64,000 bases of DNA from Methanococcoides sp052057775. GTDB taxonomy: Archaea > Halobacteriota > Methanosarcinia > Methanosarcinales > Methanosarcinaceae. Within the stretch, counting starts at the first letter, position 1; each line of letters begins with the position of its first letter. The stretch is taken from contig NZ_CP195121.1 of NCBI RefSeq assembly GCF_052057775.1, forward strand, positions 992,001-1,056,000. The letters are read 5' to 3'. Positions 52,299-60,676 of the stretch are shown here, piece after piece. Under the pieces are notes generated by a model. The model worked only from the letters and a program-made list of their open reading frames with translations, was not told the origin of the DNA and searched no databases. Made by a program: the position numbers and the translations under genes.

Positions 52299-54326
52299 TT
52301 ATATTCCATATATCTCTGTTCCATTCTTAACTTTTTTGATATTTTTCTCGACTATGGACAACCGGTTCTTATCGACTTTAAGCCCGGCAAGTTGTTCAAT
52401 GAACCAGATGGATTTCACGTGGTCGTCGGGTGCCAGTTTCCAGTCTGCCTTTTCAATGTAATAATCAATTCCTTCTGCATATAGCATTAGTTCAAGTTTG
52501 ACATCTTCGCTGATCCATCCGAGCTCCTCATAGTAGGAAAGTATATCTTCTAGATGGTTTCTTCCAACAAGTTCCATAAGGAATTCAAGCCATTCCATAC
52601 AGAGCTTCATATTGGTGGAATTCTTGATCAGATTGTTCAGCTGGATATTCTCCCCATTGGCACGATAGCTTCTTCCTCCGAGGTTCTTAAATTCCTTTTC
52701 TACAAAATCTGTCAGTGAAAGAAGTTCATCTTTGATCAGCTGGTCTTGCTGTTCACTTTCAGCCCTGAGTTTTCTGTTGTCATTGTGTGTTTTTTCCACA
52801 CTTCTTATCAGATCAGCGGTGACCGAGCGGAGTTCAAGTATGCTTTTTTGTGATTCTTCCTGAATGTTATTAATTGCAAGGAGGGTCTGGTCCAGTTTGT
52901 CGATTCTCTGATTCGCCTCAAATATCTCTGCAGATCTTGAATTGCCGAATTCTGTGAGTTTCTGTATCTGTTTTAGTATGATGCTGTAAGAGCCTGCAAT
53001 TTCTGTAATATTCTGCTCAATGGTGTTGAGTCCGGTCCTGAGCTCAGCATTATCAGTGTGGATGTTCTCCAGTGTAACTTCAAACTCAGTGAGACGTTCT
53101 TCCAGGAATTCTATTTTTTTTGCAGATTCTTCGATTCTTATATTGGCGATAGAATTGAAGTTCTCCCCATCTCTTTTCATGGAATCCATTGAGCTTTCCA
53201 GATTGCTTATATTGCCTGTAAGCTCTCTGATGTCTTTCCCAAGATCTTCATTACCTTTCTTTGAATCAGCAAGTTCCTCTTTTATTTTCTGTATCTCTTC
53301 GGGTGAGTAGCTGGAACTGGTGTCTGGAGCAGATGCTGCTGTTATATCTGTTTGTCCTGAACCCACTGTTTTTGTTGGTACTTCTGATGGTATATTCTCG
53401 TCCTGGACTTCTGCAGACTTTTGTTTTGATTCGCTGTCTACATTTTCAGGATCAATGGGTATTACTTTCCTTATCTCTTCTAATGTAGCAGTTTCTACAG
53501 TAGCATTTTTTATATTTTTATGCTCGGCAGTTATGTTCCTTTCAGGAATGATGGGGATACCACTCTTTGTTGTAGAGGGTATGAACTCTTCTGCACTTTC
53601 CTCCATTTCAAGTGGTTGCCACTCCTCCATTCGATCAATAAGTTTTTTCTTGTGAGTTAATCTTTTGAACGTGTTTTTGATCAGTGTTAGAAGAACGTTA
53701 TTGTTCCGGATCTCTTTGTTTTCTAACGTTTGTTCATTTACATTCACTATTTCCATATAAGGTGTGGTTGGTGGGTACAATGGTCTTCCTGAGTTCTGGT
53801 CATTTTTTTCACCCTCTGAGCTTTGAACAATGGGGTTTTGTGGTGTGAACGTAGAAGGTATTGTAGGTCCCTGGATAGTTTCAAAAAGGTCCTTTTCATG
53901 CTCCTGAAGTTGTTGTTCTGGTTCATTATTGGAGTTCAATTGATCTTGATATGCTAAAAAGGAGTTGTTATTATCATCTTCTGCAGGTAGGTCCGGCTCG
54001 AACAAGGGCAAAGATTTCTTTCTTGCTCCTGTTCTTTTTTCAGTTTCTTTTTTGAGATAAAATGCATTCATTGCTTTAGTATTGATATTTTCAGGATTCC
54101 AATCATCAATACCATCTATAATTGAAACTGGTTGTTCGGGATCCTGTTGACCTACAGGATTTATACGTATCGTTTCGTCTGCAATGGTCCCGATATTCTG
54201 ATCACTTTGGCCACTTATTGGAGTTAGAGTTGTGTTTTCCAGAAACACAGCTCCCGCTGTAGTATCTGTTTCAAAGGGGTTTGTTTCTCCCTTTGCTTTT
54301 TCATTTCCCCACTGTAATTCACTCAT
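52299..54326 (-). CDS. Coiled-coil protein with C-terminal archaellum FlaD/E-type domain
   Basis: A 675-residue soluble protein. Residues 1-340 are low-complexity and disordered, rich in Pro, Asn and Glu. About 340-540 are coiled-coil. The last ~130 residues (CMEWLEFLMELVGRNHLEDILSYYEELGWIS, then APDDHVKSIWFIEQLAGLKVD) resemble the FlaD/FlaE (ArlD/E) domain of the archaellum motor, which forms cytoplasmic scaffold rings. It heads the pilin-like cluster. No archaellin, ArlI or ArlJ gene is in the window. Own promoter possible (AT-rich TTAAATAAA about 54455-54468). Confidence 0.75.
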   Translation of the reverse strand: MSELQWGNEKAKGETNPFETDTTAGAVFLENTTLTPISGQSDQNIGTIADETIRINPVGQQDPEQPVSIIDGIDDWNPENINTKAMNAFYLKKETEKRTGARKKSLPLFEPDLPAEDDNNNSFLAYQDQLNSNNEPEQQLQEHEKDLFETIQGPTIPSTFTPQNPIVQSSEGEKNDQNSGRPLYPPTTPYMEIVNVNEQTLENKEIRNNNVLLTLIKNTFKRLTHKKKLIDRMEEWQPLEMEESAEEFIPSTTKSGIPIIPERNITAEHKNIKNATVETATLEEIRKVIPIDPENVDSESKQKSAEVQDENIPSEVPTKTVGSGQTDITAASAPDTSSSYSPEEIQKIKEELADSKKGNEDLGKDIRELTGNISNLESSMDSMKRDGENFNSIANIRIEESAKKIEFLEERLTEFEVTLENIHTDNAELRTGLNTIEQNITEIAGSYSIILKQIQKLTEFGNSRSAEIFEANQRIDKLDQTLLAINNIQEESQKSILELRSVTADLIRSVEKTHNDNRKLRAESEQQDQLIKDELLSLTDFVEKEFKNLGGRSYRANGENIQLNNLIKNSTNMKLCMEWLEFLMELVGRNHLEDILSYYEELGWISEDVKLELMLYAEGIDYYIEKADWKLAPDDHVKSIWFIEQLAGLKVDKNRLSIVEKNIKKVKNGTEIYGI

Positions 54327-54514
54327 TGCAGACCAACTTTTGAGATCGATAAAATTGCTCTTCGGGTCCTGTTAGCTTGAATATAAGCCTTATAATCCTC
54401 AGATGATGCACGATCTTTTAAATTCGCATAGCTCTGCTTATTATATGTTTGATTTTTATTTAAGGCTTACTGATTATTATGATGATGACTTTCCTATTTC
54501 TGTGGCTTATAGCT

Positions 54515-54688
54515 TTACAGGTTAAGGTAAGATCTTATGTTAAAATAAATTAAAAGATAGCCCAGAACCAGCATACCAAGTGAAACTATCCATGCCCATC
54601 TCAATATACGAGCCAGATTCTCAGGCTGGGTTAAAATAAAAAAAAGTCTGTCGGCCATATTTGGCCGATCAGAGGATTTCTGCTGCAT
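54515..54688 (-). CDS. ahaG: A1Ao ATP synthase operon small membrane protein AhaG
   Basis: A 57-residue protein not long enough for automated lists. It has a polar N-terminus, then one hydrophobic span (residues about 33-50, WIVSLGMLVLGYLLIYF). In Methanosarcina mazei a short gene ahaG lies after ahaD, and this one has the same position and size (recall from memory). ATG at 54688, nine bases after the ahaD stop; a second Met at 54658 (MADRLF) could be the true start. A hairpin with a T-run lies within its 5' part (see 54642-54668). Confidence 0.7.
   Translation of the reverse strand: MQQKSSDRPNMADRLFFILTQPENLARILRWAWIVSLGMLVLGYLLIYFNIRSYLNL
54642..54668 (-). terminator. Terminator-like hairpin inside the 5' part of ahaG
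   Basis: On the minus strand a 7-bp stem TCGGCCA / TGGCCGA (loop four; 54651-54668) is followed by CAGAC and eight T residues (down to about 54639). It overlaps the second possible start codon of ahaG and might attenuate readthrough from the aha operon. Confidence 0.55.
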
Positions 54689-54697
54689 GAGAAAGCC

Positions 54698-55315
54698 TTA
54701 TGCTTTGATCCTCTTCAAGCGGAATGTATTTTCTCTTTCCATTTCTTCAAGACGGAGACTGATGAAGCTCATGGATTCCTTCAGTTCAGGTATTACCTTG
54801 AACTCAAGTGCATTAACACGCCTCTTTGTCTTTTCGATATCATCGAGAAGCTTCTTCATGGTCGTCTCGATCTCTGCTGCCAGAATGATCTTCTCAACCA
54901 GAACTTCATATGAATCGACGGCTTCGTCAATGTAAGAGCTTGTTCCAAGAATTCCGTATCCGCGCTTGTTTATGGGTTTACGCACACTTGAGGATTCGAT
55001 CTTTGGCACTACTACACCCATGATGTTGTGGCTTTCGAGCTCGATCTGTGGTGCATCTTTCATTGCAAATGCTGTGGATTTGACAGTTATTCTGCCTTCC
55101 ACAGATTCTGCAATACCGATCTTCTCATTGGCCTTTTCATAGGCAGCATCCAACTCAGAGCGAACATCCTTTGCTTTGCTTAAGATATCAAAGAACTCAA
55201 GGATAAGGCCGTCTCTCTTCATTTTCAGCAGCTTGTGGCCACCTTCTGAGAGCTTGATCTTCTTCTTCAGCTCAATGAGTTCTGATCGAGTTGGTTTAAC
55301 GTCTTTTGCGCCCAT
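54698..55315 (-). CDS. ahaD: A1Ao ATP synthase subunit D
   Basis: A 205-residue coiled-coil central stalk subunit. Starts MGAKDVKPTRSELIELKKKIKLSEGGHKLLKMKRDGL, the typical D-subunit N-terminal helix, and ends with the long C-terminal helix. With F it forms the rotor shaft. Its end is convergent with nothing; ahaG follows nine bases downstream. Length is normal. Confidence 0.95.
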   Translation of the reverse strand: MGAKDVKPTRSELIELKKKIKLSEGGHKLLKMKRDGLILEFFDILSKAKDVRSELDAAYEKANEKIGIAESVEGRITVKSTAFAMKDAPQIELESHNIMGVVVPKIESSSVRKPINKRGYGILGTSSYIDEAVDSYEVLVEKIILAAEIETTMKKLLDDIEKTKRRVNALEFKVIPELKESMSFISLRLEEMERENTFRLKRIKA

Positions 55316-55336
55316 TATAGATCCCTCGCTACAGCA

Positions 55337-56719
55337 TCACTCGCTGGTCTTGTGAGCAGGGTGGTACTTTTCAATGTACTTGTTATCGATCCTTGAAAGC
55401 TGTGCTTCAGGCATTTCTGAAAGGATCTCCCATGCGATTCTAAGTGTGTCATCGATGGAACGGTCCTCATCTCTGCTCTGACGTACAAACCTGTCTTCGA
55501 ACAGATCTGCGAACTCAAGGATGGTCCTGTCTCTTTCAGACAGTGCTTCCTTACCGACGATAGCAACAAGTCCACGAAGGTCACGGCCTTCTGCGTATGC
55601 TGCATACATCTGGTCAGATACTGCCTTGTGGTCTTCCCTTGTTTTTCCGTCTCCGATACCGGAGTTCATAAGACGGGAAAGTGATGGCAATACATTGATC
55701 GGTGGGTAGATACCCTTCCTGTGAAGTTCACGGGAAACTACGATCTGTCCTTCGGTGATGTAACCGGAAAGGTCAGGGATCGGGTGTGTGATATCGTCAC
55801 CAGGCATTGTAAGGATAGAGAACTGGGTAACAGATCCCTTAAGGCCTTTGATAACACCTGCTCTCTCATAGAGGGATGCAAGGTCAGTGTACATGTAACC
55901 TGGGTAACCACGTCTTCCTGGAACCTCTTCTCTTGCTGCACCCATCTGACGGAGTGCTTCACAGTAGTTTGTGATATCTGTCAGGATAACGAGTACGTGC
56001 ATGTCATGCTCGTAAGCAAGGTATTCTGCAGCTGTAAGTGCCATCCTTGGAGTAGTGATACGCTCGACAGCAGGGTCATCTGCAAGGTTAAGGAAAACAA
56101 CAGCCCTTTCAAGAGCACCTGTCTTCTCGAAATCCTCCATGAAGTACTGTGCTTCTTCATTGGTGATACCCATTGCAGCGAAAACTACTGCGAAATCTTC
56201 GTCGCTTCCAGGAACCTTTGCCTGCCTTGCGATCTGAAGTGCGATCTCGTTGTGTGGCAGACCTGATCCGGAGAAAATAGGAAGTTTCTGTCCTCTTACA
56301 AGACTGTTTGTACCATCGATTGTGGAAATACCTGTCTGGATAAAGTCCTCTGGTGGCATCCTGGAATATGGGTTCATTGATGCACCATTGATGTCCACTT
56401 TCTCGTCAGGGACGATGCGTGGTCCGCCATCGAGTGGTTCACCTGATCCGGAGAGTATCCTTCCAAGCATGTCTTTTGATACCGGAAGCTTGATGGTCTC
56501 GCCAGTGAAGACAACACCGGATTCCTCATTGAGTCCGCCTGTACCTTCGAAAACCTGAACAACTACCATATTTGCAGATGTGTCAAGAACCTGACCTCTC
56601 TTGGTGGTTCCGTCTGGCAGGTTGATGTGGACAAGTTCATTGTAACCTACAGGTTCTGTCTTCTCAAGGAAGATAAGAGGTCCGGAAACCTCTACGATCG
56701 TTTTGTATTCTTTGGTCAT
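55337..56719 (-). CDS. ahaB: A1Ao ATP synthase subunit B
   Basis: A 460-residue non-catalytic nucleotide-binding subunit. Retains MTKEYKTIVEVSGPLI and the PIFSGSGLPHNEIALQIARQA region in place of a full Walker A P-loop, as expected for B. The LPSLSRLMNSGIGDGKTREDH signature is present. Alternates with A in the A3B3 head. Two bases separate it from ahaA. Confidence 0.97.
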   Translation of the reverse strand: MTKEYKTIVEVSGPLIFLEKTEPVGYNELVHINLPDGTTKRGQVLDTSANMVVVQVFEGTGGLNEESGVVFTGETIKLPVSKDMLGRILSGSGEPLDGGPRIVPDEKVDINGASMNPYSRMPPEDFIQTGISTIDGTNSLVRGQKLPIFSGSGLPHNEIALQIARQAKVPGSDEDFAVVFAAMGITNEEAQYFMEDFEKTGALERAVVFLNLADDPAVERITTPRMALTAAEYLAYEHDMHVLVILTDITNYCEALRQMGAAREEVPGRRGYPGYMYTDLASLYERAGVIKGLKGSVTQFSILTMPGDDITHPIPDLSGYITEGQIVVSRELHRKGIYPPINVLPSLSRLMNSGIGDGKTREDHKAVSDQMYAAYAEGRDLRGLVAIVGKEALSERDRTILEFADLFEDRFVRQSRDEDRSIDDTLRIAWEILSEMPEAQLSRIDNKYIEKYHPAHKTSE

Positions 56720-56721
56720 GT

Positions 56722-58458
56722 TCAGTTGCCTCCGAGCTGAGCAAATTCTTCATCCATCTTTGCCATGACTTTTTCAAGTTCTCCGTCGAAATCTTCTTCG
56801 AACTTGACCTTTGCAAGCTCATCCTTTGATTCAATGGAGATGATCTTGTTCATTGGGATTCCTGAGTCAAGTGCAGCTATTGCCATCTCACCGTATTTTG
56901 TGATAGATTTGAGAAGCTTGTACTGCTTGTCAAACGGACAGTATGTGTCAACAGGGTGGTATGCATTCTGCTGGAGGAAGTATTCCCTTACCATACGTGC
57001 GATCTCAAGTGTAAGCTGCTGGTCTTCCGGAAGTGCATCTGAACCGACGAGCTGCACGATCTCCTGAAGTTCGGATTCCTGCTGCAAAAGGTCCATTGCA
57101 TTATTCCTAAGCTGAGTCCAGTCAGATGCCACGTTCTCTCCGAACCAGCCTTCAAGTGTCTGTGTGTACAGACTGTAACTTGTCAGCCAGTTAATGGATG
57201 GGAAGTGTCTTCTCTGTGAGAGCTTTGCGTCAAGAGCCCAGAATACTTTTACAATACGAAGTGTGTTCTGTGTGACAGGCTCAGAGAAGTCACCACCAGG
57301 TGGTGATACTGCACCAATAACTGTGATTGAACCTTCAAGGTCTGCAAGTGATCTTACAGAACCTGCACGCTCATAGAATTCAGAAAGCCTTGCTGAAAGG
57401 TATGCTGGATAACCTTCTTCTCCGGGCATCTCTTCAAGCCTTGATGAGATCTCTCTCATTGCTTCTGCCCATCTTGAGCTTGAGTCAGCCATGAGTGATA
57501 CGTCGTATCCCATGTCTCTGTAATATTCTGCAATTGTGATTCCGGTGTAAACAGAAGCTTCACGGGCAGCTACAGGCATGTTGGATGTGTTTGCGATAAG
57601 AACTGTCCTCTCCATGAGTGGACGGCCGGTCTTTGGATCTTCGAGCTCAGGGAACTCGTTAAGTACCTCAGCCATCTCATTACCGCGCTCTCCACAACCA
57701 ATGTAGACCACAATATCTGTGTCACTCCATTTTGCGAGCTGCTGTTGTGTAACTGTCTTTCCTGATCCGAAAGGACCTGGAATTGCAGCGGTACCGCCTT
57801 TTGCGACAGGGAACATACCGTCAAGGATCCTCTGACCTGTGATCAGTGGCTTGGTTGGCATGAGCTTTTTAGCTACAGGGCGTGGTGCTCGTACCGGCCA
57901 CTTCTGCATCATTGAAAGCTCGGTTCCATCAGTAAGCACACATACAGTTTCGTCGACCTTGAAGCTTCCGCTCTTGATCTCTTCGATTGTACCTGATACT
58001 GTTGGTGGGACCATGATCTTGTGCTCGATGTTTGCTGTTTCCTGAACAACACCGATCACATTTCCACCTTCCACAGTATCGCCTTTGCTTACAGTTGGCT
58101 TGAACTCCCATGTCTTTTCACGGCTAAGTCCGTTTGCAGTTACTCCTCTCTCAATGAAGTTGCCCATCTTTTCCTGCAACACCTGGAGAGGTCTCTGAAT
58201 ACCATCATAAATACTTTCTAATAATCCGGGTCCAAGTTCCACGGATAAAGGCATACCAGTGTTCACTACAGGTTCTCCCGGTTTGATACCGGATGTATCC
58301 TCATATACCTGAACAGTGGCTTTTTCGCCTTCGATCCTGATGACTTCGCCCATCAGTCCTTCGTGACCTACCTTGACCACATCGTACATTTTTGGTTTAA
58401 TACCTATAATTGTGACGACCGGTCCTGCCACACGATAAATTTCACCATTTACTTCCAC
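56722..58458 (-). CDS. ahaA: A1Ao ATP synthase catalytic subunit A
   Basis: A 578-residue catalytic subunit with the archaeal A-subunit nonhomologous insert and a Walker A motif, PFGSGKTVTQQ, near residue 234. The PSINWLTSYSLY motif and C-terminal region match. It makes ATP from ADP using the rotation driven by ion flow. Start overlaps the ahaF stop by ten bases. No intein is inserted. Confidence 0.98.
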   Translation of the reverse strand: MEVNGEIYRVAGPVVTIIGIKPKMYDVVKVGHEGLMGEVIRIEGEKATVQVYEDTSGIKPGEPVVNTGMPLSVELGPGLLESIYDGIQRPLQVLQEKMGNFIERGVTANGLSREKTWEFKPTVSKGDTVEGGNVIGVVQETANIEHKIMVPPTVSGTIEEIKSGSFKVDETVCVLTDGTELSMMQKWPVRAPRPVAKKLMPTKPLITGQRILDGMFPVAKGGTAAIPGPFGSGKTVTQQQLAKWSDTDIVVYIGCGERGNEMAEVLNEFPELEDPKTGRPLMERTVLIANTSNMPVAAREASVYTGITIAEYYRDMGYDVSLMADSSSRWAEAMREISSRLEEMPGEEGYPAYLSARLSEFYERAGSVRSLADLEGSITVIGAVSPPGGDFSEPVTQNTLRIVKVFWALDAKLSQRRHFPSINWLTSYSLYTQTLEGWFGENVASDWTQLRNNAMDLLQQESELQEIVQLVGSDALPEDQQLTLEIARMVREYFLQQNAYHPVDTYCPFDKQYKLLKSITKYGEMAIAALDSGIPMNKIISIESKDELAKVKFEEDFDGELEKVMAKMDEEFAQLGGN

Positions 58459-58748
58459 AGATCTACACCTACCGATTGTTTTATCTTTTCCCTTAAGTTT
58501 GAGCTTTCACCAGTTCCTCCGAGAGTAACGACTGTTGGCTCAACAGACTCACTTAGAGTGTCTCTCAAAATTTCCGGTAGTTTGTTAAGGTCATCGCCAT
58601 GCATGACTAATATACCGACATTGGAATCCTCAAGAACCTTTGTAACCATGGATTCCAGTTTATCATCATTGGCTTCGTATATCTTTTTGACACCAGCCAG
58701 CCTGAATCCTGTAACAAACTCGCTGTTACCTACTACTGCTAATTCCAT
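58449..58748 (-). CDS. ahaF: A1Ao ATP synthase subunit F
   Basis: A 99-residue Rossmann-like central stalk subunit with MELAVVGNSEFVTGFRLAGV, the typical start, and IGILVMHGDDL-like sequence (VGILVMHGDDLNKLP). Binds subunit D in the rotor. It overlaps ahaC by one base and ahaA by ten bases. Normal length. Confidence 0.96.
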   Translation of the reverse strand: MELAVVGNSEFVTGFRLAGVKKIYEANDDKLESMVTKVLEDSNVGILVMHGDDLNKLPEILRDTLSESVEPTVVTLGGTGESSNLREKIKQSVGVDLWK

Positions 58749-59824
58749 TAGATCACCAACTGGTTCCTGATAATTTCTTCATCAAGATTTGCTGCTTTTC
58801 CACGCATAATTATACGCAAGTTGTTAACCTCGTTCTTTTTGTTCAGGATGTAATCCATAATAGGAACGATGGAAAGTGGGTACACATGTGAAAAGCTTGA
58901 AGCTGTTTTGATGCTGTGCTTTGTGAGCTGAGTTTCCAGCTCCACCAATGATTCCATTTCAGGTTCCACAACGTCGGAAATGTCTTCCCAACATGGATAC
59001 TTCTCAAGTGATTGTACAAATTCACTAAAGGGAAGCGGCAATAGCCTTTCGATCTCTTTTTTACTGATATTGAGTCCACCATCAAGGATCAGGTCTGCAA
59101 TTTCATCCTCTTCGACACCTGCATTCTTTAACCTGAATAGAGTGCTCAGGTTCTTACTGTCGATCTCTGTTCGGATGAACTTTGAGAACAGCTTACTGTC
59201 TTTGGATTTTGGATCTCCTATCGCATTGAACAAGCTGCTATAGTACATCTTGTCAAGCTGGTTTTCAATAGCAGAGAGGTTTGTCCCATCATATCCTTTT
59301 AAGATCGGGTAATAATCGGTTCCGCTGAGAGCATCGATGATGCTTTCATGGGATTCTTTTTCTGCAAGGCTTGACAAAAATGAATAAGACAGTTGTCCGG
59401 CGGAAACTATACTGTCGTTTATCTCCTCTACTGATGCACCACAGTACTTTCCACGCAGGATAGTCTTAATGCTCCATATATCGTAATTTTTCAGATATTC
59501 GGAGATTAAAAAGTTGAGTTCTCCTTCAGAGATATTGATCAGCTTTGTAAATGTAACTGCAAGGTTCCTGTTCAATGCGTGCTCGAACAAGTCCACTCCA
59601 TCGTATACTCTTGCCAGCTCATCGACATCTTGTTTGTACTGTGACTCCTCGATGAAACGGGTGATTTCATCAACACCCATGTTCATGAGTCGGGGATAAG
59701 TTTCCTTTGGAAGAAGATTGCTCTTCATTGCCCGAACACGTGCAGTCACGTAAGCGTAGTTAGAGCCTCCATTTCCGCCCTGTTTCGGACTACTTTTTCC
59801 TCTGAATTTTTGCAAAAGCCGCAT
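58748..59824 (-). CDS. ahaC: A1Ao ATP synthase subunit C
   Basis: A 358-residue, all-helical subunit equivalent to V-ATPase subunit d, the socket between the rotor shaft and c ring. The start carries a basic Lys/Gly-rich tail (GKSSPKQGGNGG), then NYAYVTARVRAMKSNLLPKETY. The length is normal. Genes on both sides are close (1-base overlap with F; eight bases from E). Confidence 0.95.
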   Translation of the reverse strand: MRLLQKFRGKSSPKQGGNGGSNYAYVTARVRAMKSNLLPKETYPRLMNMGVDEITRFIEESQYKQDVDELARVYDGVDLFEHALNRNLAVTFTKLINISEGELNFLISEYLKNYDIWSIKTILRGKYCGASVEEINDSIVSAGQLSYSFLSSLAEKESHESIIDALSGTDYYPILKGYDGTNLSAIENQLDKMYYSSLFNAIGDPKSKDSKLFSKFIRTEIDSKNLSTLFRLKNAGVEEDEIADLILDGGLNISKKEIERLLPLPFSEFVQSLEKYPCWEDISDVVEPEMESLVELETQLTKHSIKTASSFSHVYPLSIVPIMDYILNKKNEVNNLRIIMRGKAANLDEEIIRNQLVI

Positions 59825-59831
59825 TTGGATA

Positions 59832-60383
59832 TCACCCGAACAAGATATCAGATGTTTGTTTCAATGATTTCTCATTAACATTCTTCAGGATTATGTCGTA
59901 TGTATAATCCAGACGAACTGTTCCGTCGTCGTTCTCAATGACCACTCCGCCAATACATTTGATATTGCCGGCGTATTCAAGTGAAGACAATTTTCTGACA
60001 AGTTCTTCAGAGTCTTTGTTTGAGTATATTTTGCTGCCACTGCCTTCATTCTCTTCGATGATGGCCTTTAACAACTCTTCCTGCTTCTCTTCAGGAAGTG
60101 ATACAATAGACTCTACTGCATTGCTGTATACTTTGTCAAGGACTTCTTTGCGGGCATTAAGCATTGTACGTTTGACTTCCAGATTTGCGCTGGATGTCTC
60201 CTGTTGGCGTAATCTTGCGATATCATCCTCTGCTTTTGCCAGGCGGTCGCCCATGATCTTCTTTGCGGTCTGCCTTGCTTCATCAAGTATCTGTGATACT
60301 TCTGCATCTGCATCTGCATTGATCATGGTCACTTCCGCCTGCGCGGCATCCATAATATCTTTAATAACTGTTTCGAGTCCCAT
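59832..60383 (-). CDS. ahaE: A1Ao ATP synthase subunit E (peripheral stalk)
   Basis: A 183-residue subunit with an N-terminal coiled coil (MGLETVIKDIMDAAQAEV..) and a C-terminal globular domain (VIENDDGTVRLDYTYDIILK). Pairs with H to form the stator. Typical length. A 49-base gap to ahaK upstream carries GAAGGTG as a ribosome site. Confidence 0.95.
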   Translation of the reverse strand: MGLETVIKDIMDAAQAEVTMINADADAEVSQILDEARQTAKKIMGDRLAKAEDDIARLRQQETSSANLEVKRTMLNARKEVLDKVYSNAVESIVSLPEEKQEELLKAIIEENEGSGSKIYSNKDSEELVRKLSSLEYAGNIKCIGGVVIENDDGTVRLDYTYDIILKNVNEKSLKQTSDILFG

Positions 60384-60432
60384 GCTCTGACACCTTCAAA
60401 GAATTTAAGAGCAAAAATGCTCTCAAATTAAC

Positions 60433-60672
60433 TTAGCTGATAAGCAGTGCGACGACAAGTCCGAAAATGACGATAGTCTCTGGAATTACAGTAAGGATAA
60501 GTCCCTTACCGAAAAGGCTCTCGTTCTCTGCCATTGCACCGATTGCTGCTGATCCAATGTCTCTCTCTGCAAGACCGGATGCAATACCTGTAAGTCCTAC
60601 TGCGAGTCCTGCTCCGATTGCCTTTAATCCTGCTGGGTCCATCATTGTTGCTGTTGTTGCTGCGTCTACCAT
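60433..60672 (-). CDS. ahaK: A1Ao ATP synthase c-ring subunit K
   Basis: A 79-residue two-span proteolipid. The ion-binding Glu lies in the second span, LTVIPETIVIFGLVVALL. A single hairpin form, not duplicated or triplicated as in some methanogens. Whether Na+ or H+ is used cannot be read without structure comparison. Four bases from ahaI. Confidence 0.96.
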   Translation of the reverse strand: MVDAATTATMMDPAGLKAIGAGLAVGLTGIASGLAERDIGSAAIGAMAENESLFGKGLILTVIPETIVIFGLVVALLIS

Positions 60673-60676
60673 TTGT

